Origin: Leptospira congkakensis
Lineage (GTDB): Bacteria; Spirochaetota; Leptospiria; Leptospirales; Leptospiraceae
Direction of reading: 5' to 3'
Length of the DNA: 64,000 nucleotides
Assembly (NCBI RefSeq): GCF_004770265.1
Contig: NZ_RQGQ01000016.1
Span: 124,001-188,000, forward strand
Part shown: positions 56,801 to 63,570 of the stretch, in pieces
Position numbering within the stretch: the stretch's first letter is position 1
How the letters are laid out: each line of letters starts with the position of its first letter
The notes under the pieces: model-generated
What the model saw: only the letters and a program-made list of their open reading frames with translations
Told to the model about the DNA's origin: nothing
Databases searched by the model: none
Translations under genes and position numbers: made by a program

Positions 56801-57623
56801 TACCAAATTCCAAACGAATGAGAAAATCCATCGGCATATCAGGGAAGATACTGAGTATATTTCTTTCGCCGATCGTAAGAAGACGCATCACAATGAGTAA
56901 ACTAAACAAAGAGATGAAAAGGCTGGCTTTGTCTTGTCTACGCATGACAAATAGTCCCAAGTGGTAGAGCGCCCACAAAAAGATACTACCTGCGAGAAAG
57001 GAAGTTGTTAGATAACTGCGATTGACTTTGTCGTATAACGCACGTCTTTCGCCAATTTCCATACTTTCCCAAAGTCCACCTTTAGAATAATGGAAGTTGG
57101 AGATTTCATAAACAATTTCAGTGTCACCAGATACCGGTTCTAAATCCATAAGAACTGATTTGTAGGATGGTTCAAAGTAGTTGGGATTGATCCCAAAACT
57201 TCCTTGTTCCACAACTAGTTTGCCATTGATGTACAATCGATAGGCAGAAGACAGGTCAAGATTGTGAAAGGCCAGAGTCGGCGTGTTTGGTGGAAAAAAT
57301 ACTTTTAACTTATATGTCGCATAACCAAACCCATCTAAGGTTTCGCCAAACCAATCGACACCCTTCCAATTCGAAGGAACGGTTTGGTAGATGTATTTTG
57401 GTTCTTTTCCAAACTCAGAGTCAATTTGAGTTCCATTATTTGTTTGTTTCCAATAAAATTCCCATTCTCCATCGAGGGTGATGTTTCCATCTTTATTGAA
57501 GTCCCATGAGGACAAGTCCATCTTTCCTTCTTTCGCGATTGGTTTGTTGCGATTGACTTCCTTACAATGAGACAATCCAAAGAACAGGCCGAATAGGAAT
57601 AACAAAAAGACTCTTTTCTTCAT
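53886..57623 (-). CDS. 7TM-DISM receptor with three GAF domains and a degenerate cyclase domain
   Basis: A 1245-residue receptor. It begins with a lipoprotein-like signal (Cys20), a periplasmic beta-sandwich of the 7TMR-DISMED2 type (GEWEFYWKQ onward), seven membrane helices (about 205-395), a coiled coil, three GAF domains (about 455-615, 650-810 and 845-1005) and a class III cyclase fold (about 1040-1225). The cyclase domain has lost most key residues: the first metal Asp is Ser (LLMTSFPG; Ser codon at 54501-54503), the adenine Lys is Arg (LRMTGD), WGD is WGK, and the Asn/Arg pair is Thr/Ala (TVTQTQAI). Only the second metal Asp is clear. It should be a pseudo-enzyme that controls its overlapping partner. 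Confidence 0.88.
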   Translation of the reverse strand: MKKRVFLLFLFGLFFGLSHCKEVNRNKPIAKEGKMDLSSWDFNKDGNITLDGEWEFYWKQTNNGTQIDSEFGKEPKYIYQTVPSNWKGVDWFGETLDGFGYATYKLKVFFPPNTPTLAFHNLDLSSAYRLYINGKLVVEQGSFGINPNYFEPSYKSVLMDLEPVSGDTEIVYEISNFHYSKGGLWESMEIGERRALYDKVNRSYLTTSFLAGSIFLWALYHLGLFVMRRQDKASLFISLFSLLIVMRLLTIGERNILSIFPDMPMDFLIRLEFGTIYIATIVFAYFYRLVFPNTVGPRTMWVLYILITPFLISLFLPVAVFSAKIHFFQIFLISVCVRITIAIIMAYRSDTVGAGLSLIGFSFVFGTVVHDILYQNNVINTTNLTPFGFLGFILFQGYILSYGFTRAYLSIEKLKERLEVSNKELNILKEGLEDIVVERTQELESSKANIERLNEFAKTLNTSLELDSILTKAFDYLNEEVYCDSMILLLVDSDNSKLIYHKSVVSPNSGLTLESKLHGMSFPLDPSAGLFYHVYKRNRPFRFAKVWESRLNESNQKFVQLIGKHPGMIIPLSSQGKVIAMLTLFSTQKNTSFSRSQLQLVENTAENIATAVTNSILVEEMNREKFIAENARMQMENAKNEVVKLNEFTKKINSESSLSQIIEEMFNYILKTFEIEATLLQLIDTKNKELYTYNTTIPTYATEEQLLFAKSFKVPLNEKGGIIYKTYARKRALFVPKPPKKYESELDEQIFTKLSLTSFVAVPLVVQNEVIGMAYFTSYQKPMEVTREVLRRIAGFCDQIAGAIQNSLLLQITEAERKKSEQAKAEIQKMNEFAKTVNSQNNLENILAEIFGFIRKNYKIEHCVLYFLDKEYNEFRYLNHSGFDLLVDDNINYFKSLRFPLREESGFVYKCYQRKRHFYMKHVPKSMPYAIDKQITDKSGMKGFLISPLVNNDEVVAMAVYGINDKNIQLNLEEVNSIVGVSEHIASAINNHFLLKKIEEEKQRSDSLLLNILPKNVAEELQKKGRVNPVEFENVTLLMTSFPGFSQLTGQLTPEELIEGLDLYFSRFDEIIKAQGMEKLRMTGDMYLAAGGLPLGNFTHAVDACLAALQIKDEVNRMIEDFKDIPFRPNGITIAIHSGPVVAGVIGKSKFNYDVWGKTVTQTQAIRRGGVGVPINISQETMEKVKRLFHIDNQRHINTYEGDQFPIYELLSLKPDLSDDTGSTPNEKFGRLYTQQKRGAKILIK

Positions 57624-57673
57624 AGGTAGGCTACTAAGATTAAGAACTAGTAATAGAAAAGAAAAGGAAAAAT

Positions 57674-58672
57674 TCAGGAATAACTGACTTTTATTTGAGA
57701 AGGAGAAAAATGTTTTTCCAATGCTCCTGACATAAGATTTAAAATTTCTTCTGTTTCTAATTTTGAATAAGAAACTATTTTATCTTTTTTTTCAAAATCA
57801 TGAAATAAAATAGAAGAGTCCTTTCTCACATCAGCCATTCGCTTTAGAAAATCAATATTCATTCGAAATCCACCAATACTAATGTCAAGAATGCCTTCTA
57901 TATTTAGTTCTTTCCCTAATGTGTCGGCTAACGATTGGTAATGGGTTTTCCATTCGGGCACTCGTAGGATGGGATCGATACAAATCCGAACCTGCCATCC
58001 ATCTTTTATGGCCTGGCCTATCGCTTTTAATCTTGCTAACAATGATGGGGTACCATGTTCAATCGATTCGATGATGGACTGCGGGCTGATCGTCCAGGCA
58101 AGGATGACATTGGGATTGGGTGGGTATTTGGCAATTTGACCGTAGTTAGTTGACTTGGTTCGGATTTCCAAACTCAAATTTGGTTCGTTTGTCGCAAATT
58201 CCAACCATGCCTTGGTGGCAGGAAAGAAGGATTCTAGAGCCAAAAGGTCTGTATCGTAGGATAAAGCGAGATATAAGGATTTGTTTTTGTCCAAAAACTC
58301 TTTGGTGGCAGAAAAAAAATCTTCCCAATTGACAAATAACACGAGATTGGCGGAAGGAAACATCCCTTGTAAATAACAATATTCGCAATCATAAATACAG
58401 TTGAGGGCGAGTGTGTTGTAGTAAAAATGCGGATAAGAGAAGTTAGGTGAAAAATCGCTTCCTTTGTATAAAAATTGGTCTTTTTTTTCGGCCAAAATCA
58501 GCTTGGGAGATTCTTTTTGGATTCTAAAGTTTTGGGAATTCCGATTGAAACTATCTTTGTAATGTCGAATTGGGATAGGAACGGCATTGGGAAATCTGTT
58601 TAGAATTTCTTTTGTACGAAAATGATCTAAAATACTTTCTTCAATGTAAATATGAGAAAATGCCTTAAACAT
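57674..58672 (-). CDS. spore-photoproduct-lyase-like radical SAM protein
   Basis: A 332-residue radical SAM enzyme. The iron-sulfur motif is C92, C96 and C99 in NCIYDCEYCY, and the whole protein resembles spore photoproduct lyase, which repairs a thymine dimer in spores; this organism does not sporulate. The H-donor Cys of the Bacillus enzyme (Cys141) aligns by eye with a Tyr in ALSYDTD. The ATG at 58672 is preceded by GGAGAG; starting at 58696 would lengthen the overlap with the nucleosidase gene. The pair is probably coupled. Confidence 0.82.
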   Translation of the reverse strand: MFKAFSHIYIEESILDHFRTKEILNRFPNAVPIPIRHYKDSFNRNSQNFRIQKESPKLILAEKKDQFLYKGSDFSPNFSYPHFYYNTLALNCIYDCEYCYLQGMFPSANLVLFVNWEDFFSATKEFLDKNKSLYLALSYDTDLLALESFFPATKAWLEFATNEPNLSLEIRTKSTNYGQIAKYPPNPNVILAWTISPQSIIESIEHGTPSLLARLKAIGQAIKDGWQVRICIDPILRVPEWKTHYQSLADTLGKELNIEGILDISIGGFRMNIDFLKRMADVRKDSSILFHDFEKKDKIVSYSKLETEEILNLMSGALEKHFSPSQIKVSYS

Positions 58673-59531
58673 GGAGAGTTTCTCTCCACTGGTCAAAGTA
58701 GTTTTTGAGATCGGTTTTGGATTTTAAATTGATTTTGTCTGATTCCAGTGGAAAAGGAAGTTGGGATTGGGGATGGCGCAATCGGAAAAAACGAATGGAT
58801 TTTTTTAAGTCATGCTTCATTGTCTCTGTTAGGCGTAGGTTTTGGATGAAAGATTCAACCAAAGGCCAATCCACAGTTTCGATGGAATCGGCATTCACCC
58901 ATGGAAGAGGTCTTGTCCATTCTTCAAAAAGTCCCCCCATTGTTTTTGTCATCATGGTTTCCACATCTTCTGCTTGGCAAAATTTTCCTTCTAAATGGTC
59001 AGACACCAATTTCCCTACAGCAATGTTCTCCAAAGGAAAATAAAGAGAAGTCGCTTCAAAAAATCCTGACCCTTCCATATCCACAAGGTTTAGATTTTCT
59101 AACTCTTCCGCGTTTAAAGATATAAAACGATCTCTTTCTTTTTCTTTGGTGACTGGTCTATCAAAAGTTTTGAGACTTGTTTCTTTCTTAAATTGTGAAT
59201 TTAAAATGCGATCGGGATAAAAATCTTTGAAAGAACTCACATCAGATATTTTATTGATCCAAAAAAAATCACCTAATTTGTGTTCGGATCTTCCTGAACC
59301 GGCAATTCCTAAATTCCAAACTTTCATTTGGTTGCGTTCTTCTTTGGATAATAGATGGGCAAATTCGGAAACTGCCAAAGCCATAGAGAGTTTGCCTGTT
59401 CCCGAGATAATGATATAATGATTATCTTTTTGGAAAATCCTAAATTTTCCAGAATGGGAAATGGGTTTCGCTTCTAATTTGGTCAGCCAGGGTTTGGCCT
59501 CAGAAAGAACAGCGAAAAACAATGCAGACAT
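58665..59531 (-). CDS. nucleoside phosphorylase/MTA-SAH nucleosidase-like protein
   Basis: A 288-residue protein of the PNP/UDP superfamily, which cleaves the bond between adenine (or another base) and ribose. The segments NLGIAGSGRSEHKLGDFFW, VDMEGSGFFEA (the Met-Glu pair that holds ribose) and KLVSDHLEG are those of MTA/SAH nucleosidases. After about residue 205 it has an extra C-terminal tail not in the E. coli enzyme. It overlaps the radical SAM gene downstream. Because radical SAM enzymes release 5'-deoxyadenosine, this enzyme could remove that product. Confidence 0.75.
   Translation of the reverse strand: MSALFFAVLSEAKPWLTKLEAKPISHSGKFRIFQKDNHYIIISGTGKLSMALAVSEFAHLLSKEERNQMKVWNLGIAGSGRSEHKLGDFFWINKISDVSSFKDFYPDRILNSQFKKETSLKTFDRPVTKEKERDRFISLNAEELENLNLVDMEGSGFFEATSLYFPLENIAVGKLVSDHLEGKFCQAEDVETMMTKTMGGLFEEWTRPLPWVNADSIETVDWPLVESFIQNLRLTETMKHDLKKSIRFFRLRHPQSQLPFPLESDKINLKSKTDLKNYFDQWRETLHV
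58673..58687 (-). promoter_or_regulatory. hairpin covering the Shine-Dalgarno of the radical SAM gene
   Basis: On the minus strand GGAGAG-AAA-CTCTCC is a perfect 6-bp stem immediately before the ATG at 58672, so the SD is paired unless a ribosome reading the upstream nucleosidase gene opens it. Confidence 0.45.
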
Positions 59532-59558
59532 AGTCTAAACATGAAACAGGGGGGTTCC

Positions 59559-60101
59559 ATGCAAAGAAAAGTTTTGTTTGCTATTTTTCTCTTTATCGGT
59601 TCTCATATCTATGCTGGAGGAAAAAAAATGTCATTCCATGATTTTAAATCCGTATCCATCCAAGGGAAGGAAGTTTCTCTTTCCGAATACAAAGGACATC
59701 CCGTCCTTGTTGTGAACGTTGCATCTAAATGTGGTTATACGCCGCAATACGATGGTTTAGAAAAAGTCCATCAAACATATAAGGATAAAGGTTTGAAAGT
59801 GGTTGGATTTCCTTCCAATGATTTTGGTGGCCAAGAACCAGGAACTGAATCCCAAATTGCTGAGTTTTGCAAACTCAACTTTGGAGTGAGTTTTGATCTC
59901 ATGAAAAAAACAAAAGTTCTTGGAAACGATAAAGATCCCATCTATCAGTTTTTAACTGAAAATGCAAAAGAAAAAGGCGATGTGAAGTGGAACTTCGAAA
60001 AATTCCTCATCGATAAAAATGGGAATGTTGTTGGGAGATTTCCATCAGGAACCAAACCGGAATCTGCGGAGCTTAAACAAGCCATTGAAAATCTTCTTTA
60101 A
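59559..60101 (+). CDS. exported glutathione peroxidase-like protein
   Basis: A 180-residue thiol peroxidase of the glutathione peroxidase family. The peroxidatic Cys is C58 in VASKCGYT, and the Gln and Trp of the active site lie in FGGQEPG and KWNFEKFL. There is no Sec. An N-terminal signal (to about residue 19, HIYA) sends it to the periplasm, where it would remove peroxides with thioredoxin-type reductants. The ATG at 59559 was chosen because AGGGGG precedes it; an upstream ATG at 59541 would add a Gly-rich extension. It lies 27 bp from the divergent nucleosidase start and overlaps the ChaN-like gene. Confidence 0.88.
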   Translation: MQRKVLFAIFLFIGSHIYAGGKKMSFHDFKSVSIQGKEVSLSEYKGHPVLVVNVASKCGYTPQYDGLEKVHQTYKDKGLKVVGFPSNDFGGQEPGTESQIAEFCKLNFGVSFDLMKKTKVLGNDKDPIYQFLTENAKEKGDVKWNFEKFLIDKNGNVVGRFPSGTKPESAELKQAIENLL

Positions 60102-60957
60102 TCGATTTGTTTTATCGTTTCTTTTTGTATTTTTAAGTATTGGAATCTCTGCTGAGGAATTTACATCGTCCGTACAAATTGTTCGGACATCCACGGCAGA
60201 AACGGTTTCGATTTCTGATATTGTCAAAGAATCTTCTAAATACAATGTCATTGTTCTTGGTGAAGAACATGACAATCAGGATCTCCATCGTTTTTATGAA
60301 ACTTTATTTAAAAGGATTTCGGATCTAGAGCCGACTTCCTTGTCTTTGGAGATGTTGGAACAAGATGGGCAAAATATAACCAACGAATTCTTAAATGGAA
60401 GCATCACCGAGTCTCACTTTCTTTCTTCTACTTCCCATTGGAAATCCTTCAAAACCGATTATTTACCGTTAGTTCTACTTGCGAAAGATAAAAAATTGAA
60501 TGTGGTTGCTGCCAATCCACCAAGACGGTATGTAAATTTAATTTCTAGAAAGGGTTTGGCCGCCTACCGCGAGTTTTCTGATTCGGCACTTACTTTCCTT
60601 CCTCCTGCTTATAGTTTAGAAAAATATCTAACAGAAGATTACAAACAGAGGTTAATTGATTTGTTTGCCGGAGGGCACGGCGCAGGTCACGGTTCTGGAA
60701 ATCCCCATTTGGTTCTCGGCCAAGCAACTTGGGACCAAGGGATGGCGGAATCAATTTCCCGCGAATTTTACAAAACCGGAAAAAAGGTAATCCATCTCAA
60801 TGGTCGATTTCATTCCGATCGGAAGGGTGGTGTAGTGCATAGACTACGCGAAATGGGGCTTTCTGTGTTAGTCATCTCCGGGTTTGTCAAAGATCGGGAA
60901 GAAAGCCACGATTTTGTGAAAATCGCTGATTTTGTAATTTTAACAAACGTCCGATAA
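60085..60957 (+). CDS. ChaN-like haem-binding/Tiki-superfamily protein
   Basis: A 290-residue protein of the ChaN group. VLGEEHDNQDLHRFYETLF and the later HLNGRFHSDRKGGVVHRL hold the Glu/His residues typical of the family, whose members bind haem or act as metal-dependent proteases. An exported form is predicted from the N-terminal MKIFFNRFVLSFLFVFL. The TTG at 60085 was chosen because it starts the signal exactly; an upstream ATG at 60019 would give 22 residues overlapping glutathione peroxidase. It overlaps that gene by 17 bp. A His/Gly-rich loop GGHGAGHGSG may bind metal. Confidence 0.8.
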   Translation: MKIFFNRFVLSFLFVFLSIGISAEEFTSSVQIVRTSTAETVSISDIVKESSKYNVIVLGEEHDNQDLHRFYETLFKRISDLEPTSLSLEMLEQDGQNITNEFLNGSITESHFLSSTSHWKSFKTDYLPLVLLAKDKKLNVVAANPPRRYVNLISRKGLAAYREFSDSALTFLPPAYSLEKYLTEDYKQRLIDLFAGGHGAGHGSGNPHLVLGQATWDQGMAESISREFYKTGKKVIHLNGRFHSDRKGGVVHRLREMGLSVLVISGFVKDREESHDFVKIADFVILTNVR

Positions 60958-60972
60958 GAATAGGGAGAACCT

Positions 60973-63570
60973 ATGTCGGAACCTTCTCCTAAATATCTCT
61001 GTCCCCATTGCCAAAAAGCATCACGTTTACCGGAACCAATTCCGAGAGAAGGTAAATTTCAGCTAACGTGCGCTCACTGCAAAGAGAAGGTAATCCTTAA
61101 TTTTTCAGACTATCGATTCGAAATTTTACAAGTGGTTCCTAAAGAACCTGTCGTTTCTGACACGGCGCAGTCGTTTCAACCTTTTAAAATCCCAACGGAA
61201 TCTATTGGAAAATCAAACTCCTTTAAAGAAAAACCTGAATCAAAATCCAAACCGTTTTGGGAGAGAAAGGTAGTCTTTGAAAGAGAACCGGAAGTTCGAA
61301 CCTTCAAACCAAAACCACTCAAACAACGACTTCGCGATGTTAATAGTGGACGAAGTAAGTCTCCAAAATTTTCTTATGTGAAACTTGCGTTTACCGTCAT
61401 TTCCATTTGTTTATTTTTATTCATTCTTGGGTTCTCTTACTTTGTTGCGGGAGTGCTGGCAACGAAAAAAGAAGTGCCTCTGTATTTGGAATCTCTATCA
61501 AAAAACATTCCAACTAAAATTTTAGATCGAAACGGACAGATGGTAAGTGAAATCTTTCAAAAAAGAACTTCCACCTTACGTTTGCAAGATTATCCAGAAG
61601 ATATGATTTCCATTCTTTTGAATATTGAAGATCAAAAGTTTTTCTTTCATGGTGGGATTGATTATTCTGCCATCCTTAGAGCCTTTTTTAAAAATATTGT
61701 TAATTTAAGTTATAAACAAGGTGCCTCCACCATTACGCAACAGTTAGCAAGAATTATCTTAGATGATCGTCGCAAAAGTTTAAATCGTAAATGGCGAGAA
61801 GCACAACTGGCCTTTGCTTTAGAATCTGTTCTCACAAAAGAACAAATTTTAGAAACCTATATGAATCATGTTTATTTAGGTCATGGTGCTTTTGGATTTG
61901 GAGAGGGAGTTAAGTTTTATTTCCAGAAGAATCCAATGGAGTTAAACAAAGAAGAAATGGTGCTCCTTGCCTCTCTTCCTTCCGCACCCAACAAATACTC
62001 TCCATTAAAAAATCCAGAAGATTCCTACACTCGTGTTCGCGCCATTTTACAGATGTTTCGCAATCGTGGCATTTATCCTAACTTAGACCGAGATAAGTTT
62101 ATTAGTTTTTATCATAACCTATCCACTCGTTCTCCGAACGAAACTGTTTTTGGATCTAGACAAGACATTGCACCGTATGTAACAGAACATGTTCGTGGAA
62201 TTCTTTCTTCTTTGGAAGGAGACAAAAATATTTACGAAAGTGGTGGTTATACGGTGGAAACTACTTTGGATCGTGGGGCGCAAGAACTCATTGGTCCAAT
62301 GGTTCGTGAATACTTGAATCGCAATCGTAAATCTGGAAAAATCCAAAAAAAACGAGTTCGAGTAAAACCGGAATCTCCTATGGATTTAGCATTCCGTCAA
62401 AAAATGGAAGAAGTATCTATTCTAAATGAAATGGTTTGGAATCCAGATAGTTTGGAATCGGAAAAAGATACAAGTTCTGTCCAAGCGGCCGTTGTGGGCA
62501 TCCAACCAAACACGGGACAGGTGTTGTTTTTGCATGGTGGGGAAGAGTTTAATTCGCAAAACCAATTCAACCGCGCCACTCAAATGCGTAGACAAACGGG
62601 AAGTTCCATCAAGGCAGTGTTATATGCTTCAGCCATTGACGCCGGTGTCATCCAATCAGGAACAAGAATTTTGGATGCCCCACTTTATTACAGAGGTGGT
62701 GGTGGAAAAGAATGGGCACCTGAAAATTTGGGAGGAAGTTTTGATGGAGAAATTTCACTACGCACAGCCCTTGTAAAATCCAAAAACACAGCAGCCGTCC
62801 AAGTGGCAGAACGATTGGGTAGTGCAGGCATTGAACGTTATTTTACAAAATACTTTTTTCCAAACGATGCAGAGAAAAAAAATAGATATAGAGGAGATTT
62901 GTCTTTGGCTCTGGGAACCCTAGAGATTTCTCCCTTAGAGATGGCATCTGCTTTTACTGGTTTTGTCAACCAAGGAACAGTCAAACGTCCTTACCTCATC
63001 CAAAGAATTAAAAATGCAAAAGGTGTTGTTTTGTATGAAGTGGGCGGCACCGATGAGTTTAAATTAAAACTTCCGCCAGAACGTCAAGTGATTCGTCCCG
63101 ACACAGCAGAAGTGATGGTATCTTTGCTCAGGGACAGTGGCCGTGCGAGTGGAGTTCGGAACGGTGGTTATGCGGGAGATCTAGTCGGAAAAACCGGAAC
63201 CACAAACGATTATAAAGATGCTTGGTTTGTGGGCGCGAGACCCGATTTATCATTAGCCATCTGGATTGGTTATGACAATCCAAAATTTGGAATGGGCCCC
63301 AGTGGACTAGGTGGGGCAGTGGCAGCGCCACTTTGGGGAGAAATTGTATCTTCCATTGATAAAAAAAATATAATTCCTAAAATTCAATTCAGCCAACCAG
63401 TCTATGCGAAACCATATAAAATTTGTTCTTTAACAGGGAAACAAGCAGGTGTCAATTGTCCAGTGGCAAATGAATTGTATCTTTCTGATTATCCTCCAGA
63501 AGGAATTTGTACAGAAGACCATAAGGCAACACATTCAGAGAACAAAGATTTGATGAAAGGATTGTATTAG
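60973..63570 (+). CDS. class A penicillin-binding protein with N-terminal zinc ribbon
   Basis: An 865-residue bifunctional enzyme that polymerises and cross-links peptidoglycan. The cytoplasmic N-terminus has two CxxC pairs (C10, C13, C33, C36) forming a zinc ribbon, then a Pro/Lys-rich linker and one membrane helix (about residues 137-158). The transglycosylase domain shows EDQKFFFHGG, GASTITQQLARI and KWREAQLAFALE with the following YMNHVYLGHGAFG. The transpeptidase has SSIK (TGSSIKAV), SKN and KTGTTNDYKDAW. A zinc ribbon is not part of the usual PBP1 and may link the enzyme to a cytoplasmic partner. It is next to an exported partial gene. Confidence 0.92.
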   Translation: MSEPSPKYLCPHCQKASRLPEPIPREGKFQLTCAHCKEKVILNFSDYRFEILQVVPKEPVVSDTAQSFQPFKIPTESIGKSNSFKEKPESKSKPFWERKVVFEREPEVRTFKPKPLKQRLRDVNSGRSKSPKFSYVKLAFTVISICLFLFILGFSYFVAGVLATKKEVPLYLESLSKNIPTKILDRNGQMVSEIFQKRTSTLRLQDYPEDMISILLNIEDQKFFFHGGIDYSAILRAFFKNIVNLSYKQGASTITQQLARIILDDRRKSLNRKWREAQLAFALESVLTKEQILETYMNHVYLGHGAFGFGEGVKFYFQKNPMELNKEEMVLLASLPSAPNKYSPLKNPEDSYTRVRAILQMFRNRGIYPNLDRDKFISFYHNLSTRSPNETVFGSRQDIAPYVTEHVRGILSSLEGDKNIYESGGYTVETTLDRGAQELIGPMVREYLNRNRKSGKIQKKRVRVKPESPMDLAFRQKMEEVSILNEMVWNPDSLESEKDTSSVQAAVVGIQPNTGQVLFLHGGEEFNSQNQFNRATQMRRQTGSSIKAVLYASAIDAGVIQSGTRILDAPLYYRGGGGKEWAPENLGGSFDGEISLRTALVKSKNTAAVQVAERLGSAGIERYFTKYFFPNDAEKKNRYRGDLSLALGTLEISPLEMASAFTGFVNQGTVKRPYLIQRIKNAKGVVLYEVGGTDEFKLKLPPERQVIRPDTAEVMVSLLRDSGRASGVRNGGYAGDLVGKTGTTNDYKDAWFVGARPDLSLAIWIGYDNPKFGMGPSGLGGAVAAPLWGEIVSSIDKKNIIPKIQFSQPVYAKPYKICSLTGKQAGVNCPVANELYLSDYPPEGICTEDHKATHSENKDLMKGLY

